A program made the translations under genes and the position numbers. Below, piece after piece: positions 19,393 to 27,899 of a stretch of 64,000 bases of DNA (position 1 is the first letter of the stretch; each line of letters opens with the position of its first letter). This DNA comes from an uncultured Verrucomicrobiota bacterium (GTDB taxonomy: Bacteria; Verrucomicrobiota; Verrucomicrobiia; Opitutales; Opitutaceae): positions 62,001-126,000 of the forward strand of contig CAIUGM010000038.1 in NCBI GenBank assembly GCA_903898675.1, given 5' to 3'. Below the pieces are notes generated by a model, which saw only the letters and a list, made by a program, of their open reading frames with translations, did not search any database and had not been told where the DNA came from.

Positions 19393-19469
19393 GGCCTAGT
19401 TGGCGAGATTCCAGCCAAGTTTAGGCCTGAGACACTTCGTGGCCACCTTCAAGCTGGTCCACGAAGTGT
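19393..19469. repeat. Two adjacent hairpin-forming inverted repeats
   Basis: First hairpin: 19393-19404 pairs with 19414-19427 (GGCCTAGTTGGC against GCCAAGTTTAGGCC) with a small bulge. Second hairpin: 19432-19442 (ACACTTCGTGG) pairs exactly with 19459-19469 (CCACGAAGTGT) over a 16-base loop. They fill the space just past the end of the NHL gene and could end its transcript or form part of a small RNA; neither is shown. Confidence 0.6.
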
Positions 19470-19482
19470 TGGCTACCCTTTT

Positions 19483-22400
19483 TCAGCGTCGTGGCCGGAC
19501 GAAGCGGCGACCGAGACCGAGCAGCAACAGACTGGAGTAAAACCACAGGCTCGGCGCCCCGCCGCCGGCCCCCACGTTCGGAATAACGGTAACCGTCCCC
19601 GTTGGGGTTGTGGTGCCCGTACCCGTGCCTGTGGTCACCGTGGTGGGGACCTTGAGGGTTGGTGTAATGACCACCGAAGACGGCTGGATGATCCGGATCA
19701 GTGAATTTCCGGTATCAACCACATAAAAGGCACTACCGACCCGCAAGGCCTGGGGTTGGTTGAACAAGGCGGAACCAGTGGCGCCGTCCCGATTGCCGGC
19801 GATGCCGGCGATACCGGCGATGGTCGCGGAAACTCCCGCGTTCGTCACACGCCGGATGCAGTTGTTGCCGGTATCGGCGACGTAGAGGTTGTTGAAGGTA
19901 TCAATGCTCAGGCCCTGCGGTAGATTGAATAGCGCAAAGATACCTGTGCCGTCATAGGCCCCGCTGATGCCGGCCGACCCGGCCACGGTCGTCACCGTGT
20001 AGGCCGGGGTTGTGCTCAGCACGGTGGTGCCGTCGGCGGCAAGGTTGTTGACGGCCGCGGTGCTGATCTTGCGGATCGTGTTGTTGAACGTGTCGGCCAC
20101 GAAAAGATTGCTGGAGGAGTCCACTGTCATGCCGGTCGGATTGTTGAACAAGGCGGCACTACCGACCCCGTCGGCGTCCCCCACTTTCTTGGCGGTGCCC
20201 GCGATCGTGGTGACCACATGGGTCGGCGTGATCATGCGAATGGTATTATTCGCCGTGTCGGTCACGTAGAGATTGCTGCTCGCATCGACGGCGATGCCGG
20301 TCGGGCTGGAGAATTGCGCGCCGCTGCCCGTGCCGTCCTGGGTGCCGTGATTGCCGGCTGAGCCCGCAATGGTCGTGACGACACCGAGGGAGGTGATTTC
20401 CCGGATCGTACCATTGCCGGTGTCGGCCACGAACACGTTGCCCGAGCTGTCGACGAGAATGCCGGTCGGCCCGTTGAAGCGCGCGTCGACGGCCAGATTG
20501 GCGTCATTGGAGCCTGACACGCCCTCTTTGCCGGCAACGCCGGTCACGGTGCCGTCAGTGGCAATCCGCTTGATGGTGTGGTTGGCCGTGTCGGCGATGT
20601 AGACATTGCCCGAAATGTCCTCGGAGACGCCACCTGGGTGGAGAAAGAATCCCGTTCCAGCCGAGCCGGTGCCGCCCGATCCGGTTGAACCGGTTCCCGT
20701 GCCCGTTGAGCCCGTGCCGCTGCCCGTACCGCCCGAGCCGGTGCCGCTGCCCGTACCACTGCCGCCGGATCCGCCGGAAGCGGCGATACTGGCGGGCGTG
20801 GTGCCCTTGCGGATGGTGAAATTGCGATTGTCCGCGATGTAGAGATTGCCCGCGGCGTCGAATGCGAGCCCGGTCGGATAGTTGAACTGGGAGGCCGTGC
20901 CCACGCCATCCAGATAACCGGGAGTACCCACCGTACCACCGATGGTCGTGACCACCCCGGCTGACGTGATCTGCCGGATCGTGCTGTTAACAGTATCAGC
21001 CACGAAGATTGTGCCCGTGCCATCGACTGCCACCCCGGCCAGTCCGTTAAAGCTGGCGGCTGCGCCCGTGCCATCGGCATGACCCACCGTGCCAGCGGTA
21101 CCGGCCAGGGTCGTTACGACGCCAGCCGCCGTGATCTTGCGGACCGTGTGATTGCCGGTGTCGGCCACGTAAATGTTACCGGATGAATCCACGGCCAGCG
21201 ACCGGGGATGGCTGAAGGTAGCGCTCGTGCCGCTGCCGTCCGCATGGCCCACGGTGCCGGCGGAACCAGCCAGGGTCGTCACGACGCCACCAGCCGTGAT
21301 CTTGCGGATCGCGTGGTTGAAGTAGTCGGACACGTAAAGATTTCCGGCGGCATCGATGGCGACATCGCTGGGGAAATTGAAGGTCGCGGCGGTGCCTGTG
21401 CCGTCGGTGTGGCCGACCGTTCCGGCGGTGCCCGCCAGGGTGGTGACTACGCCGGCGTGGGTGATCTTGCGAATCGTCTGGTTGTTTGTGTCCGCGACGT
21501 AAACATTGCCTGCCGTATCGGCAGCGATCCCGGTCGGGTTGTTAAAGAATGCGGCCACCCCGGTACCGTCCGTTACGCCAGCCCCGTTGTAGTTACCGGC
21601 CAGTGTCGTCACCAAGCCAGCGGGGGTGATCTGCCGGACGTTGTTGTTGCGGGTGTCCGTCACGTAGATGTTGCCAGCGGCGTCCACCGCGGTGCTGGTG
21701 GGGCCGCGGAACAAGGCAAAGACCACGGGAGTGAGCGTATAGCCGGAGCCGTCGTCGTCACCCGGCACCGTGGCGTCACCGGCAACCGTAGTCACCACGC
21801 CGGCCGGGGTGATTTTCCGGATCAGCTCGTTGTTGTAGTCCGTGACGTAGAGATTGCCATTTCCGTCCAGCGCGACCCCGGTCGGCTTGGAAAATTTGGC
21901 CGCGCTCCCCGTGCCGTCGGCGACCCCGCCGGTCGTGCTGCCGGCAAAAGTCGTGACCGTGCCGTCGGTCGCAACCTTGCGGATCGAGTTGTTGAGTTCG
22001 TCCGCCACGTAAACATTGCCGGCGCTGTCCACCGCCACCCCGTTGGGGAAATTGAAGCGGGCGGCGCTGCCCACGGCATCGGTGGATCCGAAGGTGCCGG
22101 TCTTGCCGGCAATCGTCGTCACGACACCCGCCGGAGTGATCTTGCGGATGGCATTGTTGCCGGTGTCCGCCACATAAATATTACCCGCGCTGTCGACTGC
22201 CAGGCCGCGCGGGTTGCTGAACACGGCCGCCGTGCCCGTGCCATCGGCAAAGCCGGCGGCGGCGGCGGAATTGCCGGCGAAAGTGGTGACCACACCGGTT
22301 GGCGTGATCTTGCGGATGGCATTGTTGCCCGAATCGGCTACGTAGACATTATCCGAGGCGTCGACGCCAACTGAGGTCGGCGCAAAGAACTGGGCCGCTG

Positions 22401-22956
22401 TGCCCGTGCCGTTAGCCGTGCCGGTGGTGCCGGCCTGGCCGGCCAGGGTGGTGACCACGCCGGCCGGCGTGATCTTGCGGACGGTTTCGCCGGTATAGTC
22501 GGCGACATAAATATTGCCCGAGCTGTCGATCGCCGGACCCTGCGGCGAACTGAAGCTGGCGGCGGCACCCGTGCCATCGGAAAATCCAGACACCCCACGG
22601 GAACCGACCAGGGTCGTCACCACCCCCGCCGGGGTGACTACCCGCAGCAAGGAATTGCTGGCGTCAGCCACGATGAGGTTGCCGGAACCATTAACCACCA
22701 GGCCGCTGGGGCCGTTGAACAGGGGCAGTCCGATATCGATGCCCGTGCCGTCACTGACCCCGGTATCCCCGGCAAAGCCGGCCAGAGTGGAAAAGGTATA
22801 GGTCTGGCTTTGCGCGTTCAGGCCAAGGGGCGCGAGAACCGCGGCGGAAAGGAGTGCGACACCCGCGAGCAAAATCCCGGGACCAGTCCGGGCTGATTTC
22901 CGGCAAGACCGGATCGTTTTCTGGACGGTGTGAGCAGTCGATTCAGGGGGATTCAT
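19483..22956 (-). CDS. Large NHL-repeat surface/secreted protein with C-terminal sorting tail
   Basis: 1157 residues. After a long N-terminal signal region (hydrophobic about residues 28-48, ending LNAQS) come about 18 NHL-type units of 55-60 residues. Each unit reads roughly VVTTLAG..G, DGTGxAA.F, P.G.AVD..GN.YVADT.N and IRKIT. A Gly/Ser/Thr-rich linker (about residues 725-767) interrupts unit 13. The C-terminus carries GGGAPS, a hydrophobic segment and an Arg-rich end. NHL units form beta propellers that bind proteins or ligands, so this is likely two or three propellers displayed at the cell surface. It has no operon partner. Confidence 0.9.
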   Translation of the reverse strand: MNPPESTAHTVQKTIRSCRKSARTGPGILLAGVALLSAAVLAPLGLNAQSQTYTFSTLAGFAGDTGVSDGTGIDIGLPLFNGPSGLVVNGSGNLIVADASNSLLRVVTPAGVVTTLVGSRGVSGFSDGTGAAASFSSPQGPAIDSSGNIYVADYTGETVRKITPAGVVTTLAGQAGTTGTANGTGTAAQFFAPTSVGVDASDNVYVADSGNNAIRKITPTGVVTTFAGNSAAAAGFADGTGTAAVFSNPRGLAVDSAGNIYVADTGNNAIRKITPAGVVTTIAGKTGTFGSTDAVGSAARFNFPNGVAVDSAGNVYVADELNNSIRKVATDGTVTTFAGSTTGGVADGTGSAAKFSKPTGVALDGNGNLYVTDYNNELIRKITPAGVVTTVAGDATVPGDDDGSGYTLTPVVFALFRGPTSTAVDAAGNIYVTDTRNNNVRQITPAGLVTTLAGNYNGAGVTDGTGVAAFFNNPTGIAADTAGNVYVADTNNQTIRKITHAGVVTTLAGTAGTVGHTDGTGTAATFNFPSDVAIDAAGNLYVSDYFNHAIRKITAGGVVTTLAGSAGTVGHADGSGTSATFSHPRSLAVDSSGNIYVADTGNHTVRKITAAGVVTTLAGTAGTVGHADGTGAAASFNGLAGVAVDGTGTIFVADTVNSTIRQITSAGVVTTIGGTVGTPGYLDGVGTASQFNYPTGLAFDAAGNLYIADNRNFTIRKGTTPASIAASGGSGGSGTGSGTGSGGTGSGTGSTGTGTGSTGSGGTGSAGTGFFLHPGGVSEDISGNVYIADTANHTIKRIATDGTVTGVAGKEGVSGSNDANLAVDARFNGPTGILVDSSGNVFVADTGNGTIREITSLGVVTTIAGSAGNHGTQDGTGSGAQFSSPTGIAVDASSNLYVTDTANNTIRMITPTHVVTTIAGTAKKVGDADGVGSAALFNNPTGMTVDSSSNLFVADTFNNTIRKISTAAVNNLAADGTTVLSTTPAYTVTTVAGSAGISGAYDGTGIFALFNLPQGLSIDTFNNLYVADTGNNCIRRVTNAGVSATIAGIAGIAGNRDGATGSALFNQPQALRVGSAFYVVDTGNSLIRIIQPSSVVITPTLKVPTTVTTGTGTGTTTPTGTVTVIPNVGAGGGAPSLWFYSSLLLLGLGRRFVRPRR
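19486..19566 (-). other. C-terminal tripartite sorting signal of the NHL protein
   Basis: The last 27 residues start with GGGAPS, continue with a hydrophobic stretch (LWFYSSLLLLGLG) and end with a basic cluster (RRFVRPRR). This is the same layout as PEP-CTERM-type tails (short motif, membrane helix, Arg cluster) with a different motif. The identification as a sorting signal is inferred from this layout. Confidence 0.6.
20656..20780 (-). repeat. Low-complexity Gly/Ser/Thr linker coding repeat
   Basis: Six-base and nine-base units encoding GTGSGTGS-type sequence run through this part of the NHL gene. Such tracts are prone to slippage, so the linker length may vary between strains. Confidence 0.75.
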
Positions 22957-23114
22957 TGATAGAGAGTGGGAAATGGGACAGAGGAAGGAGTACTGCGTTC
23001 CACCGCAGTTGCATGACAGCCCGCTACTCTAGTAGGGTGCGCGCGGCGCTGTCTATAATAGAGTCTGGGAAAGTGCTTCCGGTTCCATGGCCGGGAGATA
23101 GGCCGTGGTCCGCC

Positions 23115-23996
23115 TCACGCCAGCAGATGCCGGGTGATCTCTGCCGCGCAATACTCCCGGGCGTCTTCCAGCACGTAGTGGCCGGCCTCCGCCAGGTAGT
23201 CGGCCTCGGCCTCCGGCAGCGTTTGCCGCCAGCGCTTGAAATAGTGCCGGTTGAAACAAAAATCCCGCCCGCCCCACAGGATGCGCACCGGCTTGGCGCG
23301 CAACAGGGCCAGCCCCTGCTCGACTTCCGCCAAGGCCCGGTCGCTCGGTCCGCCCTGCCCCGTTGGAATATCGACCACGAACCGATGGGTGGCGATCCGG
23401 TTGGCCCAGTTGTCGTAAGGGAAAAGGTACCCTTGCTTCACCGCCGCGGACAGCGGCTTAGTCACCGCCATCCAGGTGGCGGGCCAGGCAAACCCGTTGC
23501 AACCGCGCACGAGCCACTCCCCGAGCACCGGAACCCGGCACAGGCGGATGCGGGCGGGCACGACGGTATCGGCGAAGGCCGCCGTGTTTAGGATCACCAC
23601 CCGTCCGAGTTGATCGGGCCTGAGCAAGGCCGCGCCCAGCCCGATCGGACCACCCCAGTCATGCACGATCAGATGAATCGTCTTCAGGTTCAGGTGATCA
23701 AGCAGGCGGCGAAGATTGAGGATGTGTTCCCTCAGGGTGTAGTTGAAATCCTGCGGCTTGTCGGACAACCCGCAGCCCAGGTGGTCCGGCACGATGCAGC
23801 GCACGCGGCCGCGCAGGGCCAGCACGAGGTGGCGGTAATAAAACGACCAGGTGGGATTGCCGTGTACCATGACGACAGCCGTGTCGCCCTGCCCTTCGTC
23901 CAGGTAGCTCATCCCGCCGCGGCCGGTCTCGAACCGCTTCGGTTCAAACGGATATTCCCGCCGCAGCGTCTCGGGCAATTGGGCGCTGGTCACCAT
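23115..23996 (-). CDS. oleB: OleB-like alpha/beta hydrolase (beta-lactone decarboxylase family)
   Basis: 293 residues of the haloalkane-dehalogenase-like alpha/beta hydrolase fold. HGNPTWSFYYRH carries the oxyanion and halide-site-like Asn/Trp, HDWGG has the nucleophilic Asp at residue 113, and AGHYVLED the catalytic His. In the olefin pathway OleB removes CO2 from the beta-lactone made by OleC to give a long-chain alkene. The gene is last in the cluster and overlaps oleA by seven bases, which strongly supports OleB over a generic dehalogenase. No oleC follows: the next gene is the unrelated NHL protein. Confidence 0.85.
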   Translation of the reverse strand: MVTSAQLPETLRREYPFEPKRFETGRGGMSYLDEGQGDTAVVMVHGNPTWSFYYRHLVLALRGRVRCIVPDHLGCGLSDKPQDFNYTLREHILNLRRLLDHLNLKTIHLIVHDWGGPIGLGAALLRPDQLGRVVILNTAAFADTVVPARIRLCRVPVLGEWLVRGCNGFAWPATWMAVTKPLSAAVKQGYLFPYDNWANRIATHRFVVDIPTGQGGPSDRALAEVEQGLALLRAKPVRILWGGRDFCFNRHYFKRWRQTLPEAEADYLAEAGHYVLEDAREYCAAEITRHLLA

Positions 23997-25024
23997 TCGA
24001 CGGCGAGCATCAGGCTGTTGATCCCACTGCCGATGCCCAGCAGCGCGACCTTGTCCCCGGCCTTCACGCGGCCCTGCTCCGCGGCCAGCGCGAGCGCTGT
24101 GGGCAGGGCGGCCGACCCGGTGTTGCCCAGTGTCTCAAACGTGGAGAAGTCCTTCGCCAGATCGAGCCCGACCGTCTCGTAAAGCTTGCGGCGGTGGGTG
24201 CTGCCGACCTGGTGGCAGATCAGGTGGTCGGGGGTTGACCTGGTCCAGCCGGTTTCCTTTTCAAACAGCGCCCAGGTGGCGCGCGCCACCTCCACGCCGG
24301 CGACGAGCAGTTGCTCGGAATCGGTCTGCATGGAGAGCCCGCTGCCAGCGGTGTCGCCCTGGCAAAGCAGGCTGTGCTCCGTCGCGGCCAGGTAAGCGCC
24401 CGCGAGCAACCGGTGCTTGGGTCCGGCGGGCAGCAAGTCCTCATGGCACACGATGGCGGCCACGGCCCCGGAGCCGATCGTGAGGTTGGCGAAGAACGGC
24501 TTGATCTCGTTGCGCGTGAGAGTCCTGGCAAGCAGTTGCTGCACGGTCTGCTCCACCAGCGGGCGACCGTTTTCACCCGACACCACCATGCCGCAGCGAA
24601 TCTGGCCGGCGTCGATCATGGCCCCGATCGTCACCAGCCCGTTGAGGAACCCGAGGCAGGCGTTGGAGAGGTCGAAGATCTGTGTGTGCGGGCCCAGCCC
24701 GATCTTGTGGTGGGCGAACGCGGCCGTGGCCGGCTCCAGCATGTCGCGGGAAACGGCGGAGTGGATGAACGCTTCCACCTGCGGGGCCTTGAGCCCCGAG
24801 CGCGCGAGGACCGCCCGGCCGGCGGTGGCGCTGGCATCGGAAGGCAAGGTGCCCGCGGGCCACATCCGTCGCTCCTTGATGCCGGTCATCAGCTCAAGCC
24901 GGCCAACCGGGAGCTTCAGCCGCTCGTAAAGCGGACTCAGCCGCTCCTCAATCTGGGCGGAGCTCCAAATTTCATCCGGCAACACCGCCGTGAGGGACTC
25001 GATGCAAGCGTGCGAGAATTTCAT
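23990..25024 (-). CDS. oleA: OleA-type thiolase (head-to-head acyl condensation)
   Basis: 344 residues. Thiolase-fold catalytic residues are Cys123 (SNACLGFLNGL), His271 (ICHQVGSTH) and Asn301 (ETLGNTGSAALP). Glu97 lies 26 residues before the Cys, the same spacing as the OleA-specific Glu117/Cys143 pair of Xanthomonas, which separates OleA from FabH. OleA joins two fatty acyl thioesters to a 2-alkyl-3-ketoacid, which gives ketones or, with OleB/C/D, olefins. The start at 25024 (MKFSHACIESL) is chosen, as the seven extra residues from 25045 come from a dispersed repeat. Confidence 0.88.
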   Translation of the reverse strand: MKFSHACIESLTAVLPDEIWSSAQIEERLSPLYERLKLPVGRLELMTGIKERRMWPAGTLPSDASATAGRAVLARSGLKAPQVEAFIHSAVSRDMLEPATAAFAHHKIGLGPHTQIFDLSNACLGFLNGLVTIGAMIDAGQIRCGMVVSGENGRPLVEQTVQQLLARTLTRNEIKPFFANLTIGSGAVAAIVCHEDLLPAGPKHRLLAGAYLAATEHSLLCQGDTAGSGLSMQTDSEQLLVAGVEVARATWALFEKETGWTRSTPDHLICHQVGSTHRRKLYETVGLDLAKDFSTFETLGNTGSAALPTALALAAEQGRVKAGDKVALLGIGSGINSLMLAVEW

Positions 25025-25027
25025 TCG

Positions 25028-25130
25028 CAAAACCCCAAACTCCAAAGGCCAAACCCCAAAGTGGATATCGCTTTTTTCTGTTTCATTTTTGGCGTCTGGC
25101 TTTTGCTATTTGGACTTTTGTGCCGCCGGA
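25028..25130. repeat. Dispersed CAAA/TTTG repeat with inverted arms
   Basis: The left arm (25028-25064) is made of CCAAA-type units and the right arm (25081-25130) of TTTGG-type units, forming an imperfect inverted repeat. It fills the gap between the enoyl reductase and oleA genes and supplies the last few codons (KSK) and the stop of the reductase gene. Repeats of this composition are scattered in many Verrucomicrobia and Planctomycetes genomes. Confidence 0.65.
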
Positions 25131-25945
25131 ACCGGCAGCTCCGGCCGCATCGCGAGCCGGATGACATCCTTGTCGAAAAAATTAGAACCCAGGCCGGCGT
25201 CCACCACCACCGTGGTGCCGTTGAGCCCGCTGCTACGCCCGCTGAGCAGGAACAGCGCGGCGTTGGCGACCTCCTGCGTCTCGAGGTTGCGCTTCCGGAA
25301 GGTCAGCTTCTCGGCGTACAGATAACTCTCGATGTAGCCCGGGATGCCCGCCGAGGCGCTGGTCTTGAGCGGCCCGGAGCCGACCACATTGAAACGGACC
25401 TCGGTGTCGGCGCTGAAGGATTTGGCGAGAAAACGGCTGCATGACTCCAGCGCGGCCTTGATCGGGCCCATGTAGCCGTAGTTGTCCGGCGTGACCTGCA
25501 GCGACGAGATGCCAATGGTCACAAACGAGGCCGTGCGCACGAGGTGCGGCTTGAGGGCGTTCGCCAGTTCCACGAGCGAGAAGGCCGAGATCGTATTCGC
25601 CTGCAGGAAATCCTTTCGCGGGGTTTCGTGGAAGGCCTTGAAACCCTCGCTGTAATTGGCAAACGCGATGGAGTGCACGACGCCGTGCAGCGGCGCCAGG
25701 CCGGCCGCCGCCACTTCCGCCGCCAGCCGGGCGCAGGCCCCCTCTGCCTCGACGTCACACAGGAAAACCGGCCGGTCGGCCAGCAGGGCTTCCAGGGACT
25801 TTTTGCGCGCCGCCGAACGGACGCTGTAGACCACGCGCGCGCCCTGCTCCTCCAGGGACTTGGCGATGAGCCAGGCCACGCTCTTCTTGTTGGCCACGCC
25901 CATCACCAGGAAAGTCTTCCCGGCCAGCTCGAGGAAATCGCTCAT
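25106..25945 (-). CDS. fabI: Enoyl-ACP reductase, FabI type
   Basis: 279 residues of the short-chain dehydrogenase fold. The N-terminus GKTFLVMGVANKKSVAWLIA is the FabI NAD-binding signature. The catalytic pair is Tyr156 and Lys163 (NYGYMGPIK), matching E. coli FabI numbering. It reduces trans-2-enoyl-ACP in the last step of chain elongation. Four-base overlap with the FabZ-like gene upstream couples the two. It may be the cell's general enoyl reductase or one dedicated to this cluster; the window does not show another. The extreme C-terminus is encoded by a dispersed repeat. Confidence 0.93.
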   Translation of the reverse strand: MSDFLELAGKTFLVMGVANKKSVAWLIAKSLEEQGARVVYSVRSAARKKSLEALLADRPVFLCDVEAEGACARLAAEVAAAGLAPLHGVVHSIAFANYSEGFKAFHETPRKDFLQANTISAFSLVELANALKPHLVRTASFVTIGISSLQVTPDNYGYMGPIKAALESCSRFLAKSFSADTEVRFNVVGSGPLKTSASAGIPGYIESYLYAEKLTFRKRNLETQEVANAALFLLSGRSSGLNGTTVVVDAGLGSNFFDKDVIRLAMRPELPVPAAQKSK

Positions 25946-26379
25946 GCCGGAACCTCCGGCGTCTTCCAGGCCACGGCGAAATCCACGCTCAGCACGCGCT
26001 TGTCGCCATTCTTGATGTGGCCCGCCATCATGTAGAACCCGCCGGCGACCTCCTTGATCTTCACCTCGATGGTGGTCGTGTCGCCGGGATAAACGGGACT
26101 GCGGAAACGAACGTTCTCCACCTTGGCCAGCAGTGGAACGCCCTCGGGCTTCCCCTGCCCCGCGAACTTCCCGGCCAGCAGCAACGCGCCGGTCTGGAAA
26201 ACCGACTCGCAGAGCAGCACGCCCGGCGTGATCGGTGCACCCGGGTAGTGCCCCTGGTAGAAATCCTCCTCCGCCCGCCAGGTGCGGCGGGCGACGAGTG
26301 ATTCGCCGGTCTGCGTGACGATTTCGTCCACAAAGAGGAACGGCGGACGGTGCGGGATTAGATCGGTGACTTGGCTCAC
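25942..26379 (-). CDS. FabZ-like 3-hydroxyacyl-ACP dehydratase
   Basis: 145 residues forming a hot-dog fold. His44 ([11 protein letters not shown]) and Glu58 (VLLCE) are the catalytic pair, spaced 14 apart as in Fab[13 protein letters not shown] at the N-terminus and the F-R-P-V-YPGDT segment are typical FabZ features. It would dehydrate 3-hydroxyacyl-ACP ahead of the FabI-type enzyme. It is probably a paralogue dedicated to the cluster rather than the housekeeping FabZ, which is usually beside lpxA/lpxD, neither of which is here. It overlaps fabI by four bases. Confidence 0.9.
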   Translation of the reverse strand: MSQVTDLIPHRPPFLFVDEIVTQTGESLVARRTWRAEEDFYQGHYPGAPITPGVLLCESVFQTGALLLAGKFAGQGKPEGVPLLAKVENVRFRSPVYPGDTTTIEVKIKEVAGGFYMMAGHIKNGDKRVLSVDFAVAWKTPEVPA

Positions 26380-26390
26380 GGGAATACGTT

Positions 26391-27848
26391 TCAGGATTTG
26401 AGGCTGACAGACTCCGTGCCGCGTTTCAGCTGCGCCAGGAATTTGTCAACTTGGTTGGAGACGATGACACCATAGTTGATGGTGCCAAGCCAGCCCGACA
26501 TGATGATGCCGACGGAGCCGGCGTGATAGAGGCCGGGCAGCTGGGCGGGCAGGTCCATCGAGATCTTCAGGCCCTCGAACTTGGTGCCGAAGGAGGTGCC
26601 GGCCCAGTGACGCGTGTAGTGCTCGATGGTGCGCGGCGTGGCGGCCTCCATCCAGTCAATCTTGGCGCGGACATCCGGAATGTACCGCTCGAGGGACGCG
26701 ATCGACTCGTCGATCAGGCGTTGCTTCTCCACGGCATACTGCTCCGGCGTCAGGCTGTTCCAATCCTCGTACCGCGCATTGATCGAGACGACCACGGTGT
26801 ACCGGTCGGTGCCCGGCCGGGTGTCCGGATAGTACATCGAGAACGTCCGGCTGGTCGTGTGCAGGTCGACCAGTTTCTCGCTGGAAAACTTCGGTTCATC
26901 GGAGGTGAACACCAGGTCGCCGATGTGCGGCAGGGTTTCGCCCTTGCGAATGCCGAGGTACACCTGGCAGGAGCTGCTGTTGACCCGCACGGCCTTGGTC
27001 TGGGCGACGAACTCCGCGGTGAAATTCTCCTCCCCGGCGAGGCGCAGGACGGTGCTCTTGATGTTGGCGTTCGACAAAACCGCGCTGCAGTTGATCGTGC
27101 GGCCGTTCGCGACGACGCCGGTGACCACCTTCCGGCCGTCGCGCTCGCCGGTCAGGATCTTCTCCACGACGACATGCTTGCGGATATCCACGCCGTTGTG
27201 CTTCAGCTCGGCGGCCATCTTCTTGATCAGCACATCCGTGCCGCCCTGGAAGGTGTAGACGCCCTTGCTCATGAAATTGGAGAAAACGATGCCAAAGGTA
27301 ATGGCCGGATCGTCCATCGTTGAACCGTTGGCGTAGGCGATCGGCTCCATCAACAGGCGCTTCACGTCATCCCGACCTGGAAAGTAGCGCTCGAACATCT
27401 GGCCGGTGGTCTCCGGGTTATTGTCGTAGAAATTCATCGCCCGCAGGTCGCTGAAGAAACGCCCGACCGTTTCCGCCGGCACCCTGAAGGTCTCGACCAG
27501 CTGCCGGGTGAAGTCCTCGCGGTCGAACGTCGTGTCGATGGCGAACTGCGGGTTGATGAACCGCACGCCCTTGAGCTGGATGATCGAGTCGGCGATGTCC
27601 TGGCTCCAGTACTTACGGATGGATTTGATCATCCCGATCGGAAAACCGTGCAGCGAAATGTCGAAGATGTGGCCGCCCTTGCGCGTGAACCAGGTCGCCA
27701 GTCCGCCCAGCTGGTAGTGGTGCTCCAGCAACAGCACCTTGTGGCCGCACTTGGCCAGGACGTTGGCGCTGGTCAGTCCGCCCAAGCCGCTGCCAATCAC
27801 CACGATGTCGTAGTGTTCCTCGATCCCTTTGAGCCAGTCGTAAGCCAT
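26391..27848 (-). CDS. Phytoene-desaturase-like FAD oxidoreductase (first of two)
   Basis: 485 residues of the CrtI/amine-oxidase-like fold. The dinucleotide-binding motif is [20 protein letters not shown] with the downstream acidic VLLLEHH and GG.A segment. The C-terminal FAD-contacting region is [17 protein letters not shown]. Related enzymes desaturate or isomerise polyprenyl or carotenoid chains. No phytoene synthase is in the window, and the neighbours are fatty acid enzymes, so an acyl-chain substrate is inferred. The start at 27848 ([12 protein letters not shown]) is preferred to 27881. It lies 11 bases before the FabZ-like gene. Confidence 0.85.
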   Translation of the reverse strand: MAYDWLKGIEEHYDIVVIGSGLGGLTSANVLAKCGHKVLLLEHHYQLGGLATWFTRKGGHIFDISLHGFPIGMIKSIRKYWSQDIADSIIQLKGVRFINPQFAIDTTFDREDFTRQLVETFRVPAETVGRFFSDLRAMNFYDNNPETTGQMFERYFPGRDDVKRLLMEPIAYANGSTMDDPAITFGIVFSNFMSKGVYTFQGGTDVLIKKMAAELKHNGVDIRKHVVVEKILTGERDGRKVVTGVVANGRTINCSAVLSNANIKSTVLRLAGEENFTAEFVAQTKAVRVNSSSCQVYLGIRKGETLPHIGDLVFTSDEPKFSSEKLVDLHTTSRTFSMYYPDTRPGTDRYTVVVSINARYEDWNSLTPEQYAVEKQRLIDESIASLERYIPDVRAKIDWMEAATPRTIEHYTRHWAGTSFGTKFEGLKISMDLPAQLPGLYHAGSVGIIMSGWLGTINYGVIVSNQVDKFLAQLKRGTESVSLKS

Positions 27849-27899
27849 GCGAGCTGTCCAACTAAGTTGCCCGTTTTCCAAAGCGCAACGCGGAAAAGA

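Noticed and set aside
19483-22956. CRISPR array or tandem satellite
   Set aside because: The periodicity comes from about 60-codon NHL units in one open reading frame with diverged sequence; no direct repeats with unique spacers exist.
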